From the NCBI GenBank assembly GCA_002840405.1, contig PHAR01000003.1:310332-374331 (forward strand): a stretch of 64,000 nucleotides of DNA, in the 5' to 3' direction. Below the pieces are notes generated by a model. The model was not told the origin of the DNA. It saw only the letters and a program-made list of their open reading frames with translations, and searched no databases. The translations under genes were made by a program, and so were the position numbers. The DNA is from Deltaproteobacteria bacterium HGW-Deltaproteobacteria-8 (GTDB lineage: Bacteria; Desulfobacterota; Desulfovibrionia; Desulfovibrionales; Desulfovibrionaceae). The stretch's first letter is position 1. Every line of letters starts with the position of its first letter. Below are positions 8,674-18,141 of this stretch, one piece after another.

Positions 8674-10471
8674 TAAGCCTCCTGTCTGCAGCCTCTCCGG
8701 ACAGGCCCTGGAGCGCGGCCATGACCCGGAACAGACCTTTGTCTCTGGTCATGAGGTCGTCCCAGCTCCCTTGCTCTGCAATGCGACCGTCCTGGAGCAC
8801 GATGATGTGGTCCGCCATCTGAACGGTCTTGAGCCTGTGCGCCACCAGCAGGATGGAGCAACTCCCCTTTACTGCAGCCAGGGCGGACTGCACTTCGGCC
8901 TCGGAGGCCCCGTCCAGGGCGCTGGTGGCCTCGTCGAGCAGCAGCAGCCAGGGCTCGCGGTACAGCGCTCGGGCCAGGGCCAAGCGCTGGCGCTGGCCTC
9001 CGGAAAGCCGCCCACCCTTCTCGCCGATCACTGAATCCAACCCCTCGGGCAGGCCCGCGATGAACTCCCAGGCGTCTGCGCGGCGCGCGGCGGCCTCTGC
9101 CCGGCCGCAGTCTGGCTGTTCTTCGCCCCAGGCGATGTTTTCCAGCACCGTGGCGTGAAATGCCGGGCTGTCCTGCAACACAAGGCCGATGCGCCTGCGC
9201 CAGGCTTCCAAATCCAATTCCGGCAGGGGCTTCCCGTCCAGCATGATGGTCCCCGATTCCGGGGTCAACAGCCCGCAGACCAGTTCCAGGAGTGTGCTCT
9301 TGCCGCTCCCAGAGGGGCCGACCACGGCAACGCAGCTACCTTTGGGCACGGCTAGGTCGACGTCTGTCAAAACTTGGGTTGGAGTTTCGGGGTAGCGGTA
9401 GCAGACTCCGCAGAGTCTGAGTTCGGATTCAAGACTTGGGGACCCCGTGCCATTGGCCCTGACCAGATGCTCCTGGGCATGGGCCATGCGCTGCAGGTAC
9501 TGCTCATGCCATGGCAGATAGGTCAGGGCAAGGTGCAGGTGCTCTTGGGCCATGAGCAGCCGTGGCGCGATGCGTGAGAAGATGGCCAGAAAGATCAGGG
9601 TCTCGGCAAGGCCTTTGTGCAGGACCAGTATGTTTAAGTATAGGAACACGGAAATGAAAATGATTCCGCCGACTTCCACAACAAAGTGAACCTTGTAACC
9701 CGTCAGGTAGCAGTCGAAGTATTCACGCGCGTATTTGGCGAACACGGCCTCGGAAGAGGCCTTGGCCTTCTGGGCCAACCCCGCCGCGCGAAAGAACTTG
9801 AGGTTGCCGAAAATGTCGGCGACCTGGGCGCCACTGAAGGACAGAGCCTCCCGCATGGCCTTGGCGTGTCGGTTCGACACCCGTGAGCCAAGACGGAAAA
9901 CGACCACACCTAAGGCTCCGAAGAGCACAGTGAACAGCGTCATCTGCGGCGAAATGAAGAGCGCCACCAACGTCAGTACCAGCACAACGCCAAGGGCTCC
10001 CATGCTGCTCAGAAACGCCTGCACTCCGAAGGACACCTGCTGGCCGTCGATGACCACAGCATCGGTGATGTTGCCTAGGCGCAGGCCTAGGAAGCGTACC
10101 CATTCCATGTTCAAAAAACCGTGACTGGTGTCGGTGCGCACGGCCTGCTCGGTGCGGGTTTTCATTCGTAGTGTCGCGCGTTCGCCCAACAACCGCAGCA
10201 CCGCCGCACCAACTCCCAGGACGCAGAAGAGCCCGAAGCCGAACAAGAGCCCCATGCCTTGGTCCATTCCCCGCATGGCCGAGAAATTCCGCCACGCCCC
10301 AGTTCCCGCTTCGGAGGGTTGCTCACCCATGGCGTGCCCAAGGATGGGTATGAGCACCACGAGCGCCAAGCCCTCGGACAGGCCCGAAGCTGTTCTGAAT
10401 ATGATGCCCGACAGCGCCAGCGCTGGCCAGCGGCGGCAGATGCGCCAGTAGTGGGCGAAGATGTTGCGCAC
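8663..10471 (-). CDS. ABC transporter, fused permease and ATPase (MsbA-like exporter)
   Basis: This 602-residue half-transporter has an N-terminal six-helix ABC membrane domain (residues about 1-330). The ATPase has Walker A GPSGSGKS, signature LSGGQRQRLALARAL, Walker B LLLLDEATSAL and the H-loop LVAHRL. The start is GTG; an in-frame TGA lies two codons upstream, so nothing longer is possible, although the ribosome site is weak. It probably flips a lipid-linked glycan or exports a modified product across the inner membrane as a homodimer. It is the first gene of the leftward run and is preceded by a plausible sigma70 promoter. Confidence 0.9.
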   Translation of the reverse strand: MRNIFAHYWRICRRWPALALSGIIFRTASGLSEGLALVVLIPILGHAMGEQPSEAGTGAWRNFSAMRGMDQGMGLLFGFGLFCVLGVGAAVLRLLGERATLRMKTRTEQAVRTDTSHGFLNMEWVRFLGLRLGNITDAVVIDGQQVSFGVQAFLSSMGALGVVLVLTLVALFISPQMTLFTVLFGALGVVVFRLGSRVSNRHAKAMREALSFSGAQVADIFGNLKFFRAAGLAQKAKASSEAVFAKYAREYFDCYLTGYKVHFVVEVGGIIFISVFLYLNILVLHKGLAETLIFLAIFSRIAPRLLMAQEHLHLALTYLPWHEQYLQRMAHAQEHLVRANGTGSPSLESELRLCGVCYRYPETPTQVLTDVDLAVPKGSCVAVVGPSGSGKSTLLELVCGLLTPESGTIMLDGKPLPELDLEAWRRRIGLVLQDSPAFHATVLENIAWGEEQPDCGRAEAAARRADAWEFIAGLPEGLDSVIGEKGGRLSGGQRQRLALARALYREPWLLLLDEATSALDGASEAEVQSALAAVKGSCSILLVAHRLKTVQMADHIIVLQDGRIAEQGSWDDLMTRDKGLFRVMAALQGLSGEAADRRLNAL

Positions 10472-10536
10472 GGGTCAGACTGCCGTAGTTCTGCTCATTC
10501 GGTACGGGCCTCAGATTAAACGGTTCGCTAACGCTT

Positions 10537-10566
10537 TATGTACAGGGAAAGTGTACGGTATGTCAA
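10537..10566 (-). promoter_or_regulatory. probable sigma70 promoter of the leftward polysaccharide operon
   Basis: On the minus strand a perfect TTGACA lies at 10566-10561, followed after 18 nt by TACATA. The GTG of the ABC exporter is about 65 nt downstream. A small inverted repeat (GTACA, 7 nt, TGTAC) occupies the spacer and -10 and could be an operator. The -10 is a weak match. Confidence 0.45.
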
Positions 10567-10881
10567 TCCCCAATGTGTGTGTTGATGTCGCAGCTGTTGA
10601 CCCACAACAAGTTCAATGGTTGGTGTGTCGTATTTGGGCAGTGTGAGGGTGGGGCGGCCCGGAATCGTATGCTGCTGATGTACCTTTCTGCACGTGAAAT
10701 GAAGGGAACCACTGCTCCAGGAGAAGCCGGGTTGACTCCCAAGGCTGGACAAGGGCCTGCCCCTGGGGTAAAATAATATGTTCAAGCATACGGACATGCC
10801 AAGGGCTCACGGTCTCGGGCCTCGCACGCAGCGGGCTTTGGGAAATCTTTTTTGTTATGTTGCGCCGTTAACGGGAGAAGT
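10567..10881. other. intergenic region between divergent operons, no gene recognised
   Basis: About 315 nt separate the leftward promoter from the rightward methyltransferase/glycosyltransferase start. It is more AT-rich than the genes. I see no convincing ORF or RNA gene. The rightward promoter probably lies here, but no -35/-10 pair with good spacing stands out. Confidence 0.4.
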
Positions 10882-12345
10882 ATGTCTGTAGACGCAAGCG
10901 GTTCGCCTTTTGGTTCTGATGAGTCCGCACGGAAAAGCTACCTGGACGAGCGGAGGAGCCAGTGGAACTCGGTCGCCCTGGGGAATGGCGCCGGGTCGCT
11001 CAGCGGGAACTACAGGGCCTGGCTGCAAAGGATCTACGGGTTCCTGGTGCCTCCTGGGCTGCGTGTTTGCGAAGTGGGCTGCGGCGGTGGTGATCTCCTG
11101 GCCGCGCTCAAGCCTTCCTTCGGGCTCGGCCTGGACTTCTCCCCGGCCATGCTGGACAAGGCCCGCAGGCTCCACCCGGAGCTCACCTGGGCCGAGTGCG
11201 ACGCCCACGACCTCAGCGTCGCCTTGCAGGCGGGCCCCTTTGACGTGGTCATCCTTTCGGACCTGGTGAACGACCTCTGGGACGTCCAGAAGGTCTTGAG
11301 CGAGGTGAAGCGGCTCTGCGCGCCGCACACACGGGTCATTTTCAACTTTCACAGCCACCTGTGGGAGTGGCCCCTGCGCCTGGCCCAGAAGCTCGGCCTG
11401 GCGAGCCTGCGGCTGGAGCAAAGCTGGCTGACTCCGAGCGACCTGCGGGGCATGCTGGAGCTTGCCGATCTTGAGCAGGTGCGCCTCATGGACGGCTTCT
11501 TGTGGCCGCTGGGCACCCCGCTGCTGGAGCCCCTGCTCAACCGCTGCCTAGCTTACCTCTGGCCGTTCAACGCCCTGACCCTTTGCCATGTGCTGATCTG
11601 CCGGCCCAAGGCCTGCGCGCAGCCGCCCCTGAAGGTCTCCGTCATCATCCCCGCGCGCAACGAGGCGGGGAACATCGAGGCCGCAGTGGCCCGCACCCCG
11701 CAAATGGGCTCGGGCACGGAGCTGGTTTTCGTGGAGGGCAACTCCACGGACGACACCTGGGAGACGATCCAGCGCGTTGTGGCCAGCCACCCGGAGCTGG
11801 AATGCCGGGCCTATCAGCAGCCGGGCAAGGGCAAGGGCGATGCGGTCCGCGTCGGCTTCGCCAAGGCGACGGGCGACGTGCTCATGATCCTCGACGCCGA
11901 CTTGACCGTGCCGCCGGAGGTGCTCCCGGTGTTCTATGAGGCGATCCGTTCCGGCAAGGCCGAGTTCGTCAATGGCGTCCGGCTGGTCTATCCGCAGGAC
12001 AAGAAGGCCATGCGCTTCTGCAACCTGCTGGCCAACAAGTTCTTCAGCCTTGCCTTCACCTGGCTGCTGGGCGTGACCATCAAGGACACCCTTTGCGGAA
12101 CCAAGGTGCTGTCACGCGAGAGCTATGCGCGCATCGCGGCGAACAGGCACTATTTCGGCGAGTTCGACCCCTTTGGCGACTACGACCTGCTCTTCGGCGC
12201 GGCTAGGCTCAACTTGAAGGTTGTGGACGTTCCCGTGCGCTACAAGGAGCGGACCTACGGGGACACGAACATCTCGCGCTGGCGCGACGGCTGGCTGCTG
12301 CTCCGGATGGTGGCCTTCGCCGCGCGCCGGATCAAGTTCCTTTAG
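10882..12345 (+). CDS. bifunctional SAM methyltransferase / GT2 glycosyltransferase
   Basis: The protein is 487 residues from the ATG with GGGAG seven nt upstream; a TTG ten codons earlier is unsupported. The N-terminal half is a class I methyltransferase (VCEVGCGGGDLLAAL, then LDFSPAMLDKARRL and VVILSDLVNDLWD). From about residue 250 a GT-A domain begins (KVSVIIPARNEAGNIE) with the metal-binding DAD near residue 337. It ends in the DPM1/DPG-synthase-like segment GTKVLSRESY, GDYDLLFGA and YKERTYGDTNISRW. The GT2 half probably transfers a sugar to polyprenyl phosphate. The fusion suggests paired methylation and glycosylation. It heads a three-gene rightward operon. Confidence 0.87.
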   Translation: MSVDASGSPFGSDESARKSYLDERRSQWNSVALGNGAGSLSGNYRAWLQRIYGFLVPPGLRVCEVGCGGGDLLAALKPSFGLGLDFSPAMLDKARRLHPELTWAECDAHDLSVALQAGPFDVVILSDLVNDLWDVQKVLSEVKRLCAPHTRVIFNFHSHLWEWPLRLAQKLGLASLRLEQSWLTPSDLRGMLELADLEQVRLMDGFLWPLGTPLLEPLLNRCLAYLWPFNALTLCHVLICRPKACAQPPLKVSVIIPARNEAGNIEAAVARTPQMGSGTELVFVEGNSTDDTWETIQRVVASHPELECRAYQQPGKGKGDAVRVGFAKATGDVLMILDADLTVPPEVLPVFYEAIRSGKAEFVNGVRLVYPQDKKAMRFCNLLANKFFSLAFTWLLGVTIKDTLCGTKVLSRESYARIAANRHYFGEFDPFGDYDLLFGAARLNLKVVDVPVRYKERTYGDTNISRWRDGWLLLRMVAFAARRIKFL

Positions 12346-12356
12346 TGGGGGCAGGC

Positions 12357-13124
12357 ATGCTCAAGCGCCTGCTCGCACACCCTCTGACCAGGGGACTTGC
12401 GCCTGACGATCCCCTCACGACCACGCTGCGCCGCCAAATCATCCGCGAGAAGGGGCTGCTGCGCCGCCTGTACCTGGAATGGTACACCATGCTGGCCGGG
12501 GCCGTGCCGCCGGGGCCGGGCGCCATTCTCGAACTGGGCTCCGGGGCCGGGTTCCTGAAAGAGGTCCTTCCCCAGGCGCTGGCCTCGGAGGTGTTCTTCT
12601 GCCCCGGCGTGGACGTGATCCTGGACGGCTGCAGGCTGCCCCTGCGCGACGGCAGTCTCAAGGCCCTGCTCATGGTGGATGTGTTCCACCACCTGCCTGA
12701 CGCCGAACGCATGCTGGCCGAGGCCGTGCGCACCCTTGCGCCCGGCGGCTGCCTGGCCATGCTGGAGCCCTGGGTCTCCACCTGGTCTCGCTTTGTCTAT
12801 GCGCGCCTCCACCCGGAGCCTTTTGAGCCGGAGGCCGTGGACTGGCGTTTCGAGCCGAGCGGTCCTCTCTCGGGGGCGAACTCCGCGCTGCCCTGGATGG
12901 TCTTTCAGCGTGACAGGGAGCGGTTCGCGGCGCGCTTCCCGGAACTGCAGATCACCGCCCTGCGCCCGGGGTATCCCCTAAGCTACCTCGCCTCGGGCGG
13001 CGTGTCGTTGCGCAGTCTTGCGCCTGGCTGGAGCTACCCGCTGTGGCGCGGAGTGGAGGGGCTCTTGTCCCCGCTCCTGCGCCACGTCGCCATGTTTGCG
13101 TTCATCACGCTGCGGCGGAGATGA
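12357..13124 (+). CDS. class I SAM-dependent methyltransferase
   Basis: The protein is 255 residues from an ATG preceded by GGGGG; a GTG at 12345, overlapping the previous stop, would add four residues. Motif I is AILELGSGAGFLKEV; VDVFHHLPDAERML and LAPGGCLAMLEPW follow. It belongs to Methyltransf_11. It lies directly downstream of the fusion gene, with which it must be co-transcribed. The substrate is unknown. Confidence 0.8.
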   Translation: MLKRLLAHPLTRGLAPDDPLTTTLRRQIIREKGLLRRLYLEWYTMLAGAVPPGPGAILELGSGAGFLKEVLPQALASEVFFCPGVDVILDGCRLPLRDGSLKALLMVDVFHHLPDAERMLAEAVRTLAPGGCLAMLEPWVSTWSRFVYARLHPEPFEPEAVDWRFEPSGPLSGANSALPWMVFQRDRERFAARFPELQITALRPGYPLSYLASGGVSLRSLAPGWSYPLWRGVEGLLSPLLRHVAMFAFITLRRR

Positions 13125-13167
13125 CTGCAGGCCCCGTCCATCGGCAATACTTCCCTCTGGAGCCTTG

Positions 13168-13938
13168 ATGAAAGATGACGCGTTGCCATTGCATTTTCAG
13201 GTCATGGGGCACTTGTACCGCCGCGCTTTCCCCTTCTACCGTCCCCTGTATTTTCTTTACAAGCGCATCAGCGACCGGCCAAAGCTCGCCCTGCTGGACC
13301 GTCTCATCCGGCCGGGCATGGTGGCGCTGGACGTAGGGGCGAACATCGGCTTTTACGCCTCCGCCCTGTCGCGCTGCGTGGGGCCGGTTGGCCACGTGCA
13401 CTGCTTCGAGCCGGATCAGACGAACTTCACCCACCTGTCCCGCCTGGCGTCCGGGCTTCCCAACGTCACGACAAACCAGTGCGCTGTCGGTCTCGAGGGT
13501 CCGGGCAGGGTCCTTGTGAAAAGCGCCGCGAATGTCGACCACCGGCTCGCCGCAGCCGAAAGAGCGGGCAACGGGCACGGCGGCGTAGACGCAGTGGGGG
13601 TGCGGGTCGTTTCCCTTGACGCTTACTGCGACAAGCTGCCCAGGGTGGACTTCATAAAGATGGACATCCAGGGGGGCGAGTACGAGGCGCTGTGCGGCCT
13701 GCGCCGGACGCTTGGGCGTTTCCCCGGGCTGGTCATAATCATGGAATACTGGCCCTACGGGCTGCGCCGCGCCGGGGTAGAGCCTGGCGCCATGCTGGAG
13801 CTCATCGCCCAGTGCGGGCTGCGCCATGCCCCCCTCGACCCGCATCGCCGTGATTTCGAGCAGTTGGACGCCAGCGATCCGCACGGGTATACCGATCTGC
13901 TGCTTTGGAACGGGAGCTCCGCAGGGGCGGTGTTGTAA
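13168..13938 (+). CDS. FkbM-family methyltransferase
   Basis: The protein is 256 residues from an ATG with TGGAG about eight nt upstream. It has MVALDVGANIGFYASAL (motif I of FkbM proteins), HCFEPDQTNF and the FkbM signature VDFIKMDIQGGEYEAL. FkbM enzymes usually O-methylate sugars or polyketides. It is the last gene of the rightward trio and converges with gmd. Confidence 0.85.
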   Translation: MKDDALPLHFQVMGHLYRRAFPFYRPLYFLYKRISDRPKLALLDRLIRPGMVALDVGANIGFYASALSRCVGPVGHVHCFEPDQTNFTHLSRLASGLPNVTTNQCAVGLEGPGRVLVKSAANVDHRLAAAERAGNGHGGVDAVGVRVVSLDAYCDKLPRVDFIKMDIQGGEYEALCGLRRTLGRFPGLVIIMEYWPYGLRRAGVEPGAMLELIAQCGLRHAPLDPHRRDFEQLDASDPHGYTDLLLWNGSSAGAVL

Positions 13939-14062
13939 GGCGGCAGGCCTTGGCCTGGCCATCGGCCAGAGCATTGGCGAGGTCCTGTTCCCGGGGGGTC
14001 GGCTTCAGGAGGTCCGCATGGCCCCGCGCCTTCTGCCGGCGCACGCTGACCGCTCCGGGTCC

Positions 14063-15151
14063 CTATTCGTGGTAGTCGTAGGCGGTGTAGCCGTTGCGCT
14101 TGACCATGGCGTCGCGCTTGGCGATGCTCAGGTCCCCGTGGACCATCTCGGCCACCATGTCAGCGAAACTCGTTTGCGGAACCCAGCCGAGCTTCTCGCG
14201 GGCATGGCTCGGATCGCCCAGCAGGGCCTCGACCTCGGTGGGCCGGAAGTATCTTGAGTCCACGCGCACGATGACCCGGCCGTCCTCAAGCGTGCCGGTC
14301 TCCTCCAGCCCCTGGCCCTGCCAGGTGATGCGCATCTCTAGGGCTGTCGCGGCGGCGTTCACGAAGTCGCGCACGCTGTACTGCACGCCTGTGGCGATGA
14401 CGAAGTCCTCGGGCTGCTCCTGCTGGAGCATGAGCCACTGCATCTCCACGTAGTCACGCGCGTGCCCCCAGTCGCGCAGGGCGCTCAGGTTGCCCAAAAA
14501 CAGGCAGTCCTGCAGGCCCAGCTTGATGCGCGCCAGGGCGCGGGTGATCTTGCGCGTCACAAAGGTCTCGCCGCGCTGGGGGGATTCGTGGTTGAACAGG
14601 ATGCCGTTGCAGGCGTACATACCATAAGCTTCCCGGTAGTTCACGGTGATCCAGTAGGCGAAGAGCTTGGACACGGCGTAGGGGCTACGGGGGTAGAAGG
14701 GCGTGGTCTCCCTTTGCGGGATTTCACGCACCTTTCCGAAAAGCTCGCTGGTGGAGGCCTGGTAGAAACGGGTCTTCTTCTCCAGTCCCAGCGTGCGGAT
14801 GGCCTCCAGGACGCGTAGCGTGCCGAGGGCGTTGGTGTCCGCCGTATATTCCGGCATCTCGAAGCTCACGGCCACGTGGCTCATGGCCGCCAGATTGTAG
14901 ATCTCGTCGGGCTGGGTCTTCTGGATGATGTGCAGCAGGCTCGCGCCATCGGTCAAGTCGCCGTAATGCAGCGTGAAATGGGGCTCCGGGACGTGCGGGT
15001 CCTGGTAGATGTGGTCCACCCTGTTCGTGTTGAGCAGGGAGGAGCGCCGCTTGATGCCGTGGACGATGTAGCCCTTTTGGAGCAGCAGCTCGGCCAGCAG
15101 CGCCCCGTCCTGGCCCGTGACGCCGGTGATCAGTGCAACCTTTCTGGACAT
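14063..15151 (-). CDS. gmd: GDP-mannose 4,6-dehydratase
   Basis: The protein is 362 residues from the ATG with GGGGA eight nt upstream; a TTG seven codons earlier is less likely. It is an extended SDR with the GxxGxxG-type loop [17 protein letters not shown] and [18 protein letters not shown]. The catalytic YxxxK is in [15 protein letters not shown], with [17 protein letters not shown] further on. It converts GDP-D-mannose to GDP-4-keto-6-deoxy-D-mannose, the precursor of fucose, rhamnose or perosamine donors. No reductase, epimerase or aminotransferase for the next step is visible in the window. Confidence 0.95.
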   Translation of the reverse strand: MSRKVALITGVTGQDGALLAELLLQKGYIVHGIKRRSSLLNTNRVDHIYQDPHVPEPHFTLHYGDLTDGASLLHIIQKTQPDEIYNLAAMSHVAVSFEMPEYTADTNALGTLRVLEAIRTLGLEKKTRFYQASTSELFGKVREIPQRETTPFYPRSPYAVSKLFAYWITVNYREAYGMYACNGILFNHESPQRGETFVTRKITRALARIKLGLQDCLFLGNLSALRDWGHARDYVEMQWLMLQQEQPEDFVIATGVQYSVRDFVNAAATALEMRITWQGQGLEETGTLEDGRVIVRVDSRYFRPTEVEALLGDPSHAREKLGWVPQTSFADMVAEMVHGDLSIAKRDAMVKRNGYTAYDYHE

Positions 15152-15313
15152 GTTGTTCCCCTTTTGCGTCAATTGCCGCGCGAAAAATATAGCACAATCG
15201 GGCCGTGAAGGCGAGACCCCCCGAGCCTGGCGGAATCGTGGCCGGTCCTGGTCGGCATCGTTCTTCCCAAGTCCGGGGCGGAGGTTTTCCCGACTGGGGC
15301 GCAGGATGGACGA

Positions 15314-16066
15314 TCAGGCCGGATTGCGGCCCCAGATCCACAAGGAACCGCTCCAGGCGCGCACCAGGGGCAATGCTTCCGCCAGGGCCTCAAGGCTTCG
15401 GGCCAAGGGGATAAGACGGGCGGGGATGTCGGGGTGCATGAAGTCCCGAAAGGCCAAGCCCTCGACCACAAAACCAGCCTGTTCGAAGCAGTCCCGCAAT
15501 TCCTTGGCGCGAAACGCCATTTCCGTGGGGCTCGTACCCCTGGCCTGGCGCTTCTCTTCATCGTTCACAAAGTAGTAGTACTTGTTGAGTGGGTTCGCCA
15601 AGTTGGGTTCTGAAAAGGCGAACCGGCCATCCTTGCGGAGGCATTTCCGAATCCCTGGCAGCGCCTTGGGCATGTCCAGGTGATGCAGGACGGAAATGCC
15701 GCAGATTGCATCGAAATGGCCCTGTGGAAGCAAAGCCGGGGCCTCCAGGTCAGCCTGGAAGAACGTGATATTGGGCGCCGTGCATTCCGCCCGCGCTATC
15801 TCGAGCAGGTCTTCGGAGATGTCCACAGCAGTCAGCTGCGCGCCGGATTCTGCAAGTCCGCGCGTGAAGATGCCTGTTCCGCAGCCGCATTCCATGGCTT
15901 GCACGCCAGGACGAAGCCCACAGACGTCACGTAGCCACGTCACGCGGCGGGCGACGCGTTGCCGTCCTGCCGGGCTATCCCAGCCCCAGATCTTTAGGGC
16001 GTCCGACGCAGCCAGAAGCTTCCCATGCAGTTCTTCAAGGCCTGGGTTGCCACCTCTATGGACCAT
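15314..16066 (-). CDS. class I SAM-dependent methyltransferase
   Basis: The protein is 250 residues from an ATG with GGAGG five nt upstream. Motif I is AMECGCGTGIFTRGLAES, with TAVDISEDLLEIA, ICGISVLHHLDM and RKDGRFAFSEPN following. The order is UbiE/Methyltransf_11-like. It lies between gmd and a polytopic membrane protein, all leftward, and is presumed to belong to the surface glycan pathway. Confidence 0.82.
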   Translation of the reverse strand: MVHRGGNPGLEELHGKLLAASDALKIWGWDSPAGRQRVARRVTWLRDVCGLRPGVQAMECGCGTGIFTRGLAESGAQLTAVDISEDLLEIARAECTAPNITFFQADLEAPALLPQGHFDAICGISVLHHLDMPKALPGIRKCLRKDGRFAFSEPNLANPLNKYYYFVNDEEKRQARGTSPTEMAFRAKELRDCFEQAGFVVEGLAFRDFMHPDIPARLIPLARSLEALAEALPLVRAWSGSLWIWGRNPA

Positions 16067-16132
16067 CAATACCTCCGGTTCGTAATTCGAAAAGGCCCTG
16101 CATCAAGCCAAGAGCCTGCGAACATGGAACTT

Positions 16133-18088
16133 TTACTCCGTTGTTTGTTGGAATATTTGATTCCGTCTCAGATGAAGCACGCGCCACGGATGAGAGCTGA
16201 CGCGCTCATCCAGGAGGGCAAGCCCGAACAACCCCTGCGGCTGAACGAACCCCTGGCCGCTGACCAGGTACAGATTCCTGTCGAGTCCCTGGTCTATAGT
16301 CATCCAGAGTTTTGACCCAGCGGTGCAGGCGGCAAGATCCTCCGCCAGCTTCGGGCCAAGGGTTTTTTGGAAGCTCTCCCCTGCGAGGCGTTGCGTGCCC
16401 CGGTACGCATCTAGCGATACGGTGGTCGGATCGAAGAACTGCGAGTCCTGCCCCACCGTGACGCTGACGGCATGCTGCAGGTTAAGCCCGATGCTGTTGC
16501 CCGTCTCGTAGGCGGCAGCCGTCCGCAGCGTATCTGTCGGGTTGCCACGGGCGATGTACAGCGCGGGGGCCAGGCACAACAGCGTGATGCCCAGGCCCAG
16601 CAGCCATGCGCGCCCTTCTCCCCCCGGGCTGCCCGTGCCGTGTGCCGCATTTTGCATCTGGCCGGACAGCAGGCTCAGCCCGAATACGGGCACCATTACC
16701 TGGAAGGGGATGGTCGCGGCGTATGCGCGGAGCAAAACCGCGTCCCAGGGAGGCGCGAAGGGGACAGAAAGAAAGATTCCGGCAAAAGACGCCAGGACCA
16801 GCGCACTCGCAGTCGTCCGGGCGCGATGCTTCGGCAGGCTCAGTAGGCTCAGGCAGGAGACCAAACCAAAATTGAGTAGCCCGGAGATTGCGGCAATGGA
16901 CATGAAGCGGAGGATGTTGGGCGTCAGGTCCACGCTGTGTACCCAGACGAACGTGTAGGAGCCGAAATAACCGCCAACGTACATCTCTCTCCATGCCCGG
17001 AGCATGCCCCGAACGAGTCGCCCTGGATCGTCGGTGATGAGCTTGAGGCTGGTGGCGTAGGCGATCTTGATGGCTTCCGATTCCGGAATGGTCAAAAGCT
17101 GGGGGTTGTGTGTGAAGAACGTGGTCCAATCCCCCCCGGTTAGGAGGCCATACAACACCAGGGCAAAGTTGGAGAATCCCGCCGCCGGGGTGCCCACCCG
17201 AACAAGAAGCAGGTAGTTGATGGCGAAGGCTGCGGAAATCGCAAGGATGCACATTGCGAATGTGCGTATGGAATACTTTGCGTTGTCGCGATACCTAGCT
17301 CCAGCCCACAGCGCCAGGGCAGGCAGGATGAAAAATGCCCCTGCGCGGGCGTTCAGCCCCAGGGCGAGGAAGAACAGGCCCCAGTAGTGCAGCCGCCTTG
17401 CTGCCGTGGCGTTGGCGTCCCAAATGCAGGCGAAGGCCACGGCCCCGAGGGCGAGGCCGATGTTTTCGGTGAGCGCGGTGCCCACGAAGGCGCGATAGAA
17501 CAGGAGCAGGACAAAGGCCATGCCGAGTTCCGCCCAGCCCCCGCAGGTTTTTCCAACGCTCCTGGCTGCGAAAAATATGGACAGGCCCGCCACAAGCACC
17601 ATCACCAGGAGAGTGAGGCGGTAGTCTTGGCCGAGCAGGACATAAAGGGACGTCAGATAAGCGGTGAAGATAGGCCGACGCGAAGACTGGAAGGAGAAAT
17701 GCCCTTTTGCGAGGTAGTTCAAGGTGTCGTGAAAATATGAGCCCCCATCCAGGAATGGCAGTACTCCCCCCAGAACATGCCCGTCGGACAGGCCGCTCCG
17801 CCAAAGGCCAAACAGGGCGAGCGCGCATGTACTCATGATGAGGCAGAAGACGATGATGGCCCGATGTGCGGGGAAGCGGTATTGCAGCCATGCAGCCAGA
17901 CCCAGGCTAACCATGGGCCACAAGAACCCGTGCCGGAAGTCGAGGGCGAACAGAGGGAAAAGGTAGGCGAGGCAGTATGCGGCGGAGCAGGTGGCCCCAG
18001 TGGCCAGCGCATGAGTGAGAATGCCCGTCCCTGTCTCTTGTTGGTGCTGGACGCCTGTCTTCACTTGGGGATCCTTGGTCAGGGCCAT
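16133..18088 (-). CDS. polytopic membrane protein, possible GT-C glycosyltransferase
   Basis: The 651-residue protein has roughly 11-13 hydrophobic segments and a soluble C-terminal stretch of about 150 residues. An early loop has FLDGGSYFHDTLNYL, an acidic/aromatic loop after the first helices of the kind found in GT-C (GT39-like) transferases, which take sugars from polyprenyl phosphates. The family assignment is only suggestive. It sits inside the polysaccharide locus, so ligase, GT-C or polymerase roles are all possible. Confidence 0.6.
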   Translation of the reverse strand: MALTKDPQVKTGVQHQQETGTGILTHALATGATCSAAYCLAYLFPLFALDFRHGFLWPMVSLGLAAWLQYRFPAHRAIIVFCLIMSTCALALFGLWRSGLSDGHVLGGVLPFLDGGSYFHDTLNYLAKGHFSFQSSRRPIFTAYLTSLYVLLGQDYRLTLLVMVLVAGLSIFFAARSVGKTCGGWAELGMAFVLLLFYRAFVGTALTENIGLALGAVAFACIWDANATAARRLHYWGLFFLALGLNARAGAFFILPALALWAGARYRDNAKYSIRTFAMCILAISAAFAINYLLLVRVGTPAAGFSNFALVLYGLLTGGDWTTFFTHNPQLLTIPESEAIKIAYATSLKLITDDPGRLVRGMLRAWREMYVGGYFGSYTFVWVHSVDLTPNILRFMSIAAISGLLNFGLVSCLSLLSLPKHRARTTASALVLASFAGIFLSVPFAPPWDAVLLRAYAATIPFQVMVPVFGLSLLSGQMQNAAHGTGSPGGEGRAWLLGLGITLLCLAPALYIARGNPTDTLRTAAAYETGNSIGLNLQHAVSVTVGQDSQFFDPTTVSLDAYRGTQRLAGESFQKTLGPKLAEDLAACTAGSKLWMTIDQGLDRNLYLVSGQGFVQPQGLFGLALLDERVSSHPWRVLHLRRNQIFQQTTE

Positions 18089-18141
18089 GCGGCCCGCCTT
18101 TCAGCGGCCAGTCGGCGTAGAAGCGGTCATGGGCAACAGTA

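Noticed and set aside
7512..10881. RiPP precursor gene near the radical SAM protein
   Set aside because: No short frame with a ribosome site and coding-like third positions was found in the flanking gaps.
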